Notes under the pieces: model-generated
Database searches by the model: none
What the model was told of the DNA's origin: nothing
The model's input: the letters and a program-made list of their open reading frames with translations, nothing else
NCBI GenBank assembly: GCA_947624975.1
Contig: CANQMP010000001.1
Location: 62,001-126,000, forward strand
DNA from: Candidatus Gastranaerophilales bacterium
Lineage (GTDB): Bacteria > Cyanobacteriota > Vampirovibrionia > Gastranaerophilales > Gastranaerophilaceae
Length of the DNA: 64,000 nucleotides
Direction of reading: 5' to 3'
Made by a program: the position numbers and the translations under genes
Shown here: piece after piece, positions 9,536 through 18,764 of the stretch
Position numbering within the stretch: position 1 is the stretch's first letter
How the letters are laid out: each line of letters opens with the position of its first letter

Positions 9536-11203
9536 ATGGATGAAAATATAAAGTACGATAAAAAGTATTTTGAACAGAGAAGATCTGAATTAAAACAAAT
9601 TTTTGAACAAGTTAAACCGGATCTTCAAGATTTGGCAGATTATTTTGCTCCGAATGCGGTGAGATTTATTGCAAGAAATGTCAATAAACCTTATATCAAA
9701 AGTAAAAAAATTCTTGATAGTACAACTTTTATTGCTGTTAGGAATTTTGCTTCCGGTATGATGACGGGAGCAACTTCTCCAACAAGAAGATGGTTTAAAA
9801 CCGGCATTATGACAAAAGGTAAAGATAGATATAAATCTATGAGTTATAATGCAAAAACTTGGTGCGCAATTCAAGCTGAACTTACAAGAAAAATTTTATA
9901 TGCTTCAAATTTCTATCAGTTATTGCCGGAAGTATATGAACAGCTTGGAGTGTTTTTATTCTCTTGTATGTCTATGGAATTGGATTTTGAAAATGTCGTA
10001 AATTTTAAAGTCCTTCCGATTGGTTCATATTATTATGCAAAAGACAGCAGAGGAATTGTTGACACAGTTTGCAGACACTACATGGAAAGTGCAAAAAATC
10101 TTGTTGAAAGATACGGTCTTGAAAATTGTTCAGATCATGTTCAACAAAATTATAAAACAAAACCTAACGAAATGATTGAGATTGTGCATTTTGTTGAGCC
10201 TAACCGTATTGAATATAAAGACGGTTCTCCGTTCTCAAATCAGAAAAAATTTATTTCAGCAACTTATGAAGTCGGTAACGGTACGGAAAAATTTTTAAAG
10301 AAGTCCGGATTTGATAAATTCCCGTATGTAGTATTTGAAGCAAGCTGTAACGGAGAAGATGCTTATCCGTCTAAAGGATGTGGAATATATGCTCTCCCCG
10401 ATGCAAAACAATTAATGAGCTTAATTAAAGAACTTGGAAAAGCTGTTAAAAAAATGGTTTCTCCTGCATATCAAGGTTCAGCAAGTTTAAAGAACAAAAA
10501 ACTTTCTGACAATCCGGGATTTTTTAATGAAGATGGTGATAGCGGTGTCGGTATTAGACCTATTCATGAAGTTAATCCTCAAATATTGGAATTAAAAACC
10601 ATTATTGCGGAATTAAGAGAAAATATAAAATCAATTTTTTATAACGATTTATTTGCTATGATTTTGAACACAGCCGAAAGAGGAAGAACAGCAACGGAAG
10701 TTAATGAATTAAAAGAAGAAAAACTTGTTCTTTTATCACCGTTGTTAGAACAAATTCATACGGCTTTAAAACAAATTCTTGACTGGCTTTTTTATACAGA
10801 GCTTGATGTCGGTATTCTTCCGCCTGTTCCTCAAGAATTGCAAGGGCAAGAAATTGAAATTGAATTTATTTCAACTCTCGCTCAAGCTATGAAAGCACAA
10901 AACATTTCATCAATGGAAAGATTTATAACCTTTACCGCAAATATGGCTCAAGCTGTTGATCCGGTATTAATCAAAAAAATTAAAGGCGAAAATATGATTG
11001 ATGATTATGCTGAATTTGCAAATATTGATCCATCACAAATTGCTCCGAATGAAGAAATAGATGCGTTAAGACAAGAGCAAGCAGAAAAACAAGCTCAAGC
11101 GGAACAAATGCAGCAGCTTCAACAAGGTAGCGAAATGATAAAAAATATTGGCGGTACAGATAGTTATGGTGCTGACTTAATGAGAAGATTGGGGTTAGGT
11201 TAA
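9536..11203 (+). CDS. portal / head-to-tail connecting protein (T7-like podovirus)
   Basis: size, position and motifs (MTGATSPTRRWFKTG; YPSKGCGIYALPDAKQL; AERGRTATEVNELKEEK). Confidence 0.9.
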   Translation: MDENIKYDKKYFEQRRSELKQIFEQVKPDLQDLADYFAPNAVRFIARNVNKPYIKSKKILDSTTFIAVRNFASGMMTGATSPTRRWFKTGIMTKGKDRYKSMSYNAKTWCAIQAELTRKILYASNFYQLLPEVYEQLGVFLFSCMSMELDFENVVNFKVLPIGSYYYAKDSRGIVDTVCRHYMESAKNLVERYGLENCSDHVQQNYKTKPNEMIEIVHFVEPNRIEYKDGSPFSNQKKFISATYEVGNGTEKFLKKSGFDKFPYVVFEASCNGEDAYPSKGCGIYALPDAKQLMSLIKELGKAVKKMVSPAYQGSASLKNKKLSDNPGFFNEDGDSGVGIRPIHEVNPQILELKTIIAELRENIKSIFYNDLFAMILNTAERGRTATEVNELKEEKLVLLSPLLEQIHTALKQILDWLFYTELDVGILPPVPQELQGQEIEIEFISTLAQAMKAQNISSMERFITFTANMAQAVDPVLIKKIKGENMIDDYAEFANIDPSQIAPNEEIDALRQEQAEKQAQAEQMQQLQQGSEMIKNIGGTDSYGADLMRRLGLG

Positions 11204-11469
11204 TGTATAGCGAAACAGATATTAAAAACTTCGTTATTACTGTTTCTAATCTTCCGGAAGGTTTAGATTTTATTTACTATCTGCTTGATAGCTTCGGAAC
11301 ATTTTCAAATAAAATCAATCTGTCCGGTTCTGAATTGGAAATTATTTCAAAGGCGGTAAAAAAAGAGCAAGGAGAATTTATTCTTGAATTATTGCGTGAA
11401 CATAACTTTGATAAATTTATTGAAATACAACAAAAAAGGAGTAATGAAAAATGGAAAACAATGAATTAA
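11203..11469 (+). CDS. hypothetical phage protein
   Basis: ATG overlaps portal stop. Confidence 0.6.
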   Translation: MYSETDIKNFVITVSNLPEGLDFIYYLLDSFGTFSNKINLSGSELEIISKAVKKEQGEFILELLREHNFDKFIEIQQKRSNEKWKTMN

Positions 11470-12125
11470 ACAATCAAATTACAGATGATGCTGCAAATCT
11501 TGACAAAGCAGCTCAAGATGGAGCAGACAAAACAAACGCAGAGTTAAGCAAAAACTCTCAAGAAGGCGGTGATGCAGCAGATGATGCTGCGAAAAATACC
11601 GATAAAACACAAACTAATAATACGGATATTTATGGAGCTCCGGAAACTTATGATTACAAAGAAATCAAACTTCCGGAAGGATATGAATATGATAAAGAAA
11701 TGCTGAAAGAGTTTGATGCACTCAACAAACAAACTAATCTGTCGCAAGCTCAAGCGAATAAGTACATGGAGTTTGGTTTAAAACTTGCTCAAAAACAAGC
11801 CGGAAATGTTCCGGAATTATTAAAGCAAGTTCATCAAGCTAAAGTTACTCAATTCCAACAGGCTTTAAATACAGATAAAGAAATTGGTGGCGGTGATAAA
11901 ACTAAAATGAACGCATATCTTGATGTAGCTGATAAAGGCTATACTGCTTTTGCTAATGATGAAGTGAAAGCAGCACTCGCAGAAGCCGGTCTTAATTACC
12001 ATCCGGCTATTGTCAAAATGTTTCATAGAATTGGGGAACTTGTCGGAGATGATAAGATTTATGCTCCTAAAAATCCTTCCGGAGCTGCTCTCGATACAGC
12101 CGACATTCTTTATGGCAATAAATAA
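11451..12125 (+). CDS. capsid scaffolding-like protein
   Basis: acidic, Q/A/K-rich, directly upstream of capsid gene. Confidence 0.7.
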   Translation: MENNELNNQITDDAANLDKAAQDGADKTNAELSKNSQEGGDAADDAAKNTDKTQTNNTDIYGAPETYDYKEIKLPEGYEYDKEMLKEFDALNKQTNLSQAQANKYMEFGLKLAQKQAGNVPELLKQVHQAKVTQFQQALNTDKEIGGGDKTKMNAYLDVADKGYTAFANDEVKAALAEAGLNYHPAIVKMFHRIGELVGDDKIYAPKNPSGAALDTADILYGNK

Positions 12126-12173
12126 CAAGTGGTAATTAATGTAATAAGTTAATTAAAAAAAAGGAGAAAAATT

Positions 12174-13169
12174 ATGGCAATCGGAAACAACTATTTAACA
12201 TTGAAAGACATGTACTCTCAAATGGAAGGTGATGGTAAAGTTACAGCTGCAATTATTGATTTATTCGTTTCTTCCAACGCAATCTTGGAAGATGCAATAG
12301 CTGTTGAATGTAACGAAGGAACTCATCACAAAACAACGGTTAGAAACGGTTTACCGCAGCCGCAGTTCAGACAATTTTATCAAGGTGTTGAATGTCAAAA
12401 AGGTGATTATACTCCTGTTGTTGACAGTACAAGCATTCTTGATGATTATTCAGAAGTTGATAAAAAATTGGCTGACATCAACGGAAACACAAACCAATTC
12501 AGACTAAACGAAGCAGAAGCTCATATTCAAGGTATGAATAAAACAGCAAAAACAAATATCTTCTATGGCTCAAAAGGTAAAAATGCTCTTGCTTTTGACG
12601 GTCTTGCAACTCGTTATAACAAAATTTCTGATAAAGAAGGTGAACTTGGTTATCAAGTTATTGACGGTGGCGGAACAGGAAATGACAATACTTCAATTTT
12701 CTTTGTAACTTGGGGCGATAGACATACTCATTTAATCTATCCGAAAGGTTCTAAAGCAGGATTACAAAGAGAAGATAAAGGACAGGTAACGGTTCAAGAT
12801 GCTAAAGGCAGAAACTATGAAGCTTATAGAGATTATTTCTCTTGGGATTTAGGTTTGTGCGTTCGTAATTATCGTTCTTCTTGTCGTATCGCAAATATTG
12901 ATGTTACGAAATTAGGAAAAGAAGGAGCAGCTGATTTAACCAATCTGATGATAGACGGATATTACAGAATTGAAGATCATGCAACAAACGGAAAGACAAT
13001 TATTTATGCAAATAACACAATAAGAACTTTCCTTCACAAACAAGCATTAGAAAAGAAGAATATGAATTTAACCATTGATGAATACGCAGGTAAACCGATT
13101 GTTAAATTCTTGGGTATTCCTATTAAATCATGTTCTGAAATTCTTAATACGGAAGCTAAGGTTGGTTAA
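12174..13169 (+). CDS. major capsid protein
   Basis: position after scaffold; size; MAIGNNYLTLKDMYSQMEGDGKV...; strong RBS AAAGGAG. Confidence 0.85.
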   Translation: MAIGNNYLTLKDMYSQMEGDGKVTAAIIDLFVSSNAILEDAIAVECNEGTHHKTTVRNGLPQPQFRQFYQGVECQKGDYTPVVDSTSILDDYSEVDKKLADINGNTNQFRLNEAEAHIQGMNKTAKTNIFYGSKGKNALAFDGLATRYNKISDKEGELGYQVIDGGGTGNDNTSIFFVTWGDRHTHLIYPKGSKAGLQREDKGQVTVQDAKGRNYEAYRDYFSWDLGLCVRNYRSSCRIANIDVTKLGKEGAADLTNLMIDGYYRIEDHATNGKTIIYANNTIRTFLHKQALEKKNMNLTIDEYAGKPIVKFLGIPIKSCSEILNTEAKVG

Positions 13170-13262
13170 TCTTTGTTCAGAGATGAGGGGCAAGAGTTTT
13201 GAGTGTTTACTCTCTTAAACACTCATTTTATTTGTAACTAATTTTAAAAAAAGGAGAAAAAA

Positions 13263-13676
13263 ATGAGATTAGATAGTCAATTATTATTTTCTGATGCACA
13301 AAAAATCACAGAAACAGGAAACTCTGATAATGTTGTTAAATTAGCAAGTGTTGAACATGGTTTGACGGAAGTATCTTACGGAAAACCTATTCCGCTTTTA
13401 ATTCAAGTAGTTGCAGATTTTGAAGGAATTACATCCTTAAAAGTCGGTGTTGAAACTGATGATAATGAAGAATTTGGTTCTGCAAAAACATTAGTTGAAG
13501 CAACTCTTGAATTAGCTGATTTAAAAGCCGGAAAGAAATTTCCGATTAATCAAGTACCTGCCGGCTGTAAAGGTTTTATGAGATTAAAATATACAGTCGA
13601 GGGTGAAGGCAATACAAACGGTGCTATTACTGCCGGTATTGTTGATGTAATCGATAATTCCTTTCAAGATATGTAA
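13263..13676 (+). CDS. capsid cement/decoration protein, Bbp16-like
   Basis: N-terminal MRLDSQLLFSDAQKIT and position after capsid. Confidence 0.75.
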   Translation: MRLDSQLLFSDAQKITETGNSDNVVKLASVEHGLTEVSYGKPIPLLIQVVADFEGITSLKVGVETDDNEEFGSAKTLVEATLELADLKAGKKFPINQVPAGCKGFMRLKYTVEGEGNTNGAITAGIVDVIDNSFQDM

Positions 13677-13683
13677 TTAATTA

Positions 13684-13714
13684 AAGGGTGTAGATGTTAA
13701 ATCTGCACCCTTGT
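13684..13714 (+). terminator. hairpin after cement gene
   Basis: AGGGTGTAGATGTTAAATCTGCACCCTTGTTTT: GGGTG(T/C)AGAT / ATCTGCACCC stem then T-rich. Confidence 0.65.
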
Positions 13715-13757
13715 TTTACACGAAACTTATTACAACAAAAATAAAAAGGAAAAAACA

Positions 13758-13982
13758 ATGGAACAAAATACATTAAAAATCAATGTTTCTCAAGAACCGG
13801 AAAAACCTAAATACGATGAATGGGATATTAAAAATGCTGTTAATACTTTAATTGAAGCAGAAAAAATAAAAAACAATCAAGAGCTTATGGCTCTCGTAAC
13901 TCCGGAACTTGAAAAACAAGTTAAAGCAGTTAAAAGTGCTGCTGAAATTCTGTACGGTACAAATAATAATGGAGAAAATTAA
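13758..13982 (+). CDS. hypothetical phage structural-region protein
   Basis: 74-aa ORF with RBS. Confidence 0.55.
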   Translation: MEQNTLKINVSQEPEKPKYDEWDIKNAVNTLIEAEKIKNNQELMALVTPELEKQVKAVKSAAEILYGTNNNGEN

Positions 13983-13983
13983 T

Positions 13984-14403
13984 ATGGCAAAATTAACATT
14001 AAGAGTAACCAAAATGGCATTTTACAATGGAGCTTTGGTTTACCCTAACGAGATTATAAAAAATTATGAAGGTGATATTCCTTCTTGGGCAACTCTTGCA
14101 AACGGAAAAGATGTTGAAAAACATAAAACGGAAGAAAAATCTTTGGACAATGTTGGACAGGGTAATAAAAAAGAAGAAGAAACTCCGGTTAATCCCGATG
14201 AAAACAAAAAAGACGGATTGGACAATGTTGGACAAAACGATAAAAAAAATTCCGATGATGAAAAAACAGAAGAACAGCTTGCAGCAGAACTCGATACACT
14301 TTTAACAGAAGCAATAGAAAAAGGTGTAATTATTGAAGATGCTGATAAAAAAACTGTTTGTGAACAGATTGCAGAATTGAAAACTCTGCTTAATAAGGAG
14401 TAA
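13984..14403 (+). CDS. hypothetical phage protein with repeated LDNVGQ(G)NKK motif
   Basis: ATGGCAAAATTAAC start; two LDNVGQ-containing repeats. Confidence 0.6.
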   Translation: MAKLTLRVTKMAFYNGALVYPNEIIKNYEGDIPSWATLANGKDVEKHKTEEKSLDNVGQGNKKEEETPVNPDENKKDGLDNVGQNDKKNSDDEKTEEQLAAELDTLLTEAIEKGVIIEDADKKTVCEQIAELKTLLNKE

Positions 14404-14411
14404 TTAAAATT

Positions 14412-14993
14412 ATGTGTATAATCACAAGTGCTGTAACAATAGGAGCATTATCAATAAGTGCGGCAGTTGCGAACACGATGCTTGCGGTTGGTGCTGTCGC
14501 AACGGTAGCATCAACCGTTCTCGGTACGGTTTCTTCTTATCAGCAAGGAAAACAGCAACAAGCTATGTATAATTATCAAGCTAAAGTTGCTCAAGAAAAT
14601 GAAAAAATCGCAAATCAAAATGCGGCTCAAGAAAGACAAACAGGAATTGAAGAAGCAAGATTACAGAGAATGAAAACACTTCAAGCTGTTGGAAGTCAAC
14701 AAGCAGCTATGGCAGCAAACGGGATGGATGTAACTCAAGGAACTTCTCTTGATATTATTGAAGATACTGCTGCTATGGGTGAACTTGATGCTTTGCAGAT
14801 AGAAACAAATTACGAGAAAAAAGCTCTTGCTTACGAACAGCAAGCAAATAATTTTTCTAATCAAGCTAATTTAGATTATATTGCCGGAAAAAATGCTTAT
14901 ACTTCCGGAAAAATCGGTGCGGTTTCTTCCGGATTAAACGGCTTATCTAAATTAACCGGTGTTGCTACAAAGTGGGCAGGCTTCGGTTCTTGA
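14412..14993 (+). CDS. internal virion protein (gp14-like)
   Basis: hydrophobic N-terminus then QQGKQQQAMYNYQAKVAQENEKIANQNA and MAANGMDVTQGTSLDI motif seen in podovirus internal core proteins. Confidence 0.75.
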   Translation: MCIITSAVTIGALSISAAVANTMLAVGAVATVASTVLGTVSSYQQGKQQQAMYNYQAKVAQENEKIANQNAAQERQTGIEEARLQRMKTLQAVGSQQAAMAANGMDVTQGTSLDIIEDTAAMGELDALQIETNYEKKALAYEQQANNFSNQANLDYIAGKNAYTSGKIGAVSSGLNGLSKLTGVATKWAGFGS

Positions 14994-15022
14994 TGTTAAT
15001 TAATTAAAAAAGGAAAAGAAAA

Positions 15023-15616
15023 ATGGCATATTCAAAAGTCGGTATATTTAATATGGCTCTTAATCATCTTTCGATTACAGCTCCAATTTCAACGAACAGT
15101 ATTGATAAGGACAGCAGAGCTATTATTTTAAATAATTTTTATGAAACTGCAAGAGATGAAGTTTTAAAAGCATTTGATTGGGGTTTTGCAAACGCATATA
15201 AAGATTTAACATTATCAACGGATAAATCTCCCAATCCGGAATATCCCTATGTTTATGATTGTCCTAACGACTGTATTGCTGCTCGTGCGATTATTGACAC
15301 TATAAAAGGGGAAGAAAAAAAGTTTGAAGTCCATGCAAATTCTCTCGGTGAAAAATCATTTCTTGCGCAAATTGAATGTGCAAGATTGAGATATACAAAA
15401 AGAATTGAGAAAGAAAATTTATTTGAACCGGAATTTGCAATTACATTATCCTATTACCTTGCAGCTCTTGTCGGGGAAACAATAACAGGACAGCAAAAGA
15501 AAGCGGAAAGCTGCATGCAAAAATATGAATGGAAATTGAGAAAAGCTAAACAGCTTAATGCTCAAGAGGGAGCAGCAGAAGATGAAGATAATTCTCAATA
15601 TTATGATGTGAGGTAA
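15023..15616 (+). CDS. tail tubular protein A-like (gp11-like)
   Basis: MALNHLS...DSRAIILNNFYETARDEVLKAFDWGFA. Confidence 0.8.
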   Translation: MAYSKVGIFNMALNHLSITAPISTNSIDKDSRAIILNNFYETARDEVLKAFDWGFANAYKDLTLSTDKSPNPEYPYVYDCPNDCIAARAIIDTIKGEEKKFEVHANSLGEKSFLAQIECARLRYTKRIEKENLFEPEFAITLSYYLAALVGETITGQQKKAESCMQKYEWKLRKAKQLNAQEGAAEDEDNSQYYDVR

Positions 15617-15618
15617 AG

Positions 15619-18138
15619 ATGGCAGGAACAAGATTAACTCAAACAAGTTTTTCAAGAGGTGAAATTGCTCCGGCTCTTTATATGAGAACAGAAATTGAGC
15701 AATACTCTCTCGGATGCAAACAAATAAAAAACGGTTTTATTCATCAGGAAGGTTGCGTATCAAACAGATCCGGATTTGAATTTGTTGGTGAAGTTAAAGA
15801 TAGTAATAACGAAACAAGATTAATTCCGTTTTGTTTTAATTCGGAGCAAACTTATATTATCGAAGTTGGCGAAAAATATTTCAGATTTATTCAAGACGGT
15901 GGTTATATTATTTATTCCGATAATTACGGATTGACTTATGAAGGCGAATACTCCGTTCGTGAAGATGAACTTGAGGAAGAAATAAAAGCAAAATACTCTT
16001 ATAATTTCGGTGAAGAAATTGTTTATACGGAAGTTGAGCTTGATGTCGATGTGATTTGTTATAAAGATAAAGATTGCTCAAAAGAGTATGGAAAAGTAAC
16101 TTCTATTGATAAAGAATTGATGCAAATAAGCATTGATAAAGATGAAGAAAAAATTGCCAAAAGAGGAGAGATTGTTGAAATTGAAACTCCGTATCTTGCG
16201 CATGATTTAGAAGAATTAAAATTTGTTCAATCAGCTGATATTTTAACTCTTACACAAAGAAATTACACTCCACGAGAATTAATAAGATACGATCACGATG
16301 ATTGGAGATTGGAAGAAATAATTATTAAACCAAGCATTGAAGCTCCGAAAAATGTGAAAGCAGTATGGACAGGCTCTACATCGGAGAATGCAAGAGATTA
16401 TTCATATCTTATTACAGCTGTTGATAAAGATACTCTTGAAGAAAGTGAGCGCTCCGAAACCGTAACTACCAAAGGACATAGAGAAGCAAATTGGCTAACA
16501 TCCGAATATATGACAATAACATGGGATGCCGTTGAAAATGCTGCTGAATATAATGTTTACAGAAATGTAAACGGGATTTACGGTTATATTGGAACAGCGG
16601 AAGGAACTACATTTACAGATGATTGTATTGAACCGGATTTAAAAGAAGCTGCTCCTATTTTTCAAAATCCTTTTGAAAATGACAACAATCCTACATGCGC
16701 AACATATTTTCAGCAAAGAAAAGTTTATGCAAACAGTAATGATAATCCTCAAACATTTTGGGCATCACAACTTGCAACATCAAATAATTTTAATATATCA
16801 AGACCGTTAATTGCGACAGATGCAATAACTCAAGCTCTTGCAGATAGAGAAGTTAATGAAATAAGACATCTTATAGGGCTTAACCATTTATTGGCATTAA
16901 CTTCAAATACTGAATATAGAATTAACGGTTCTGATGGAGTTTTTGAAGCTAATCCATCTCCGGTTGCATTGGTTCAATCAAATTATGGTTCTTCTCATGT
17001 TCAGCCTGTTATATCCGGAAATATGATAATTTTCGTTCAGTCCGGTGGCTCTGTTGTTCGTGATTTGGGTTATGATTATCTTTCCGATAGTTACAACGGA
17101 ACTGAATTATCACTTTTTGCAAGTCATTTATTTGACGGGAAAAAGGTTAAATATATGGCTTATGCAAAAGAACCTTATAGAATAATTTGGTTTGTGTTTA
17201 CAGATGGAACATGCGCTGCATTAACTTATAACAAAACACAAAAGATTTGCGGATGGGCAAGAGAAGTTACCGATGGATTTTTTGAAAGTGTTGCGACTAT
17301 TAGAGAAGGTCAAGAAGATACAGTTTATTTTATTATTCAAAGATTTATCAATCCAAAATATCAAGGTAAATTTAGTTTAATTAAAAGCGAAGAAAATAAT
17401 TCCGGCATTATGGTTTATAGTTATCAATGCAACGATGATATTTATTATACTAAAGAACCGTTTGATGTTGGTGTTGATGTTTATTCTGATGCACAGCTTG
17501 AAACCTTTATCGGAAAAATAAATAACATTAACGAAGAAGAAAATAATGTTACTATTGGCGGTAATGCAAAAAGATATATCGAAAGAACAAAAAGAAGAAT
17601 AATTAAAAAAACTCAAGAAGGATTTTTTGTTGATAGCGGTTTGTCTGCTTCTTTCGATCATGACATTTCAACAATATCCGGACTTTCTCATTTAGCCGGA
17701 AAAAATGTTATTGCTCTTTCTAATGGCGGTGTTATTGAAAAATTAAAAGTTGATGAAGATGGAAGAATTGAACTTCCGTTTGCGGTACGAGAAATAACGG
17801 TTGGTTTGCCGTTTGAATTTAAACTTGAAACATTAAATATCGAAGGGGAAAACACTCAAGGACTTAAAAAAATAATCAATAATGTTTGCGTCAATATTGC
17901 TAATTCCAGAGAGGAATTTTATATTGGCGGTTCGGAAGGATTATTTGTTGAAACAGATAGAAGTATTGATAGTGTAAATTATAGCAACAGACTATTTTCA
18001 AGAAATGTTTCAGCAACTCCTCTTAATTCTGCAACGGCAAATGCAACGATTATTGTAATGCAAAATAAACCACTTCCATTAACTATTCTCTCTTTGAGTG
18101 CTGTCTTTAGTATGGAAGATATTTCAGATGTTCAATAG
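15619..18138 (+). CDS. tail tubular protein B-like (gp12-like)
   Basis: N-terminus TQTSFSRGEIAPALYMRTEIEQYSLGCKQIKNGFIHQEGCVSNRSGFEFVGEV. Confidence 0.85.
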   Translation: MAGTRLTQTSFSRGEIAPALYMRTEIEQYSLGCKQIKNGFIHQEGCVSNRSGFEFVGEVKDSNNETRLIPFCFNSEQTYIIEVGEKYFRFIQDGGYIIYSDNYGLTYEGEYSVREDELEEEIKAKYSYNFGEEIVYTEVELDVDVICYKDKDCSKEYGKVTSIDKELMQISIDKDEEKIAKRGEIVEIETPYLAHDLEELKFVQSADILTLTQRNYTPRELIRYDHDDWRLEEIIIKPSIEAPKNVKAVWTGSTSENARDYSYLITAVDKDTLEESERSETVTTKGHREANWLTSEYMTITWDAVENAAEYNVYRNVNGIYGYIGTAEGTTFTDDCIEPDLKEAAPIFQNPFENDNNPTCATYFQQRKVYANSNDNPQTFWASQLATSNNFNISRPLIATDAITQALADREVNEIRHLIGLNHLLALTSNTEYRINGSDGVFEANPSPVALVQSNYGSSHVQPVISGNMIIFVQSGGSVVRDLGYDYLSDSYNGTELSLFASHLFDGKKVKYMAYAKEPYRIIWFVFTDGTCAALTYNKTQKICGWAREVTDGFFESVATIREGQEDTVYFIIQRFINPKYQGKFSLIKSEENNSGIMVYSYQCNDDIYYTKEPFDVGVDVYSDAQLETFIGKINNINEEENNVTIGGNAKRYIERTKRRIIKKTQEGFFVDSGLSASFDHDISTISGLSHLAGKNVIALSNGGVIEKLKVDEDGRIELPFAVREITVGLPFEFKLETLNIEGENTQGLKKIINNVCVNIANSREEFYIGGSEGLFVETDRSIDSVNYSNRLFSRNVSATPLNSATANATIIVMQNKPLPLTILSLSAVFSMEDISDVQ

Positions 18139-18147
18139 GAGCTAATT

Positions 18148-18255
18148 ATGAAAAATAATTCAAAAAATAATGCGAGGAAAATGGTTGTTAAAGTCAAAAA
18201 TAAAAATGTAAAAGGAAAAGCAAAAACGATTAAACCGAAGCTGACAGAGGGTTAA
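18148..18255 (+). CDS. 35-aa highly basic protein (below ORF-track cutoff)
   Basis: ATG after AGGAGCTAATT; MKNNSKNNARKMVVKVKNKNVKGKAKTIKPKLTEG, stop abuts next ATG. Confidence 0.55.
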   Translation: MKNNSKNNARKMVVKVKNKNVKGKAKTIKPKLTEG

Positions 18256-18741
18256 ATGTACAGAAAAGAAAAAAATAAAGATGATGTTATTTATATTCTT
18301 GAGCATTTAAAACCGGAAGATGAACACGAAGCAAGAACAATAAAAGGCGAAAATTTTAAAGAACTTATTCTTGAAGAAATTATGAATGATAAGACGATAA
18401 CTTTTTTAGGTTGTAGAAAATCAGATGATCTTCCTGTTTGCATAGGCGGATATACTGATACTAATGAAAAAGGAATTGGATGTGTTTGGTTATTATCAAC
18501 TCCGGAAATTGTTAAAAAAAGAACTTCATTAATAAGAAATATATTTAAAGCTTTTCAAGAAATAGATGAAAAATATTGGTTTACTTACAATTTATTATTT
18601 TCAGAAAATCATTTTGCAAAAAGTTGGTTAAAAAAAATCGGTTTCAAATTCGATTGTCCGCATCCTCAAGGAATGAATATTCCGGAAGGATTTGAATTTT
18701 TTTATAGGATGAGAGAAACAAGAGGACTTGGCAATAATTAA
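18256..18741 (+). CDS. acetyltransferase-fold gp13-like protein (DUF2833-like)
   Basis: GNAT-like order and position in internal virion gene block. Confidence 0.65.
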   Translation: MYRKEKNKDDVIYILEHLKPEDEHEARTIKGENFKELILEEIMNDKTITFLGCRKSDDLPVCIGGYTDTNEKGIGCVWLLSTPEIVKKRTSLIRNIFKAFQEIDEKYWFTYNLLFSENHFAKSWLKKIGFKFDCPHPQGMNIPEGFEFFYRMRETRGLGNN

Positions 18742-18764
18742 ATCCAAAAAGAAAGGTAAATAAT

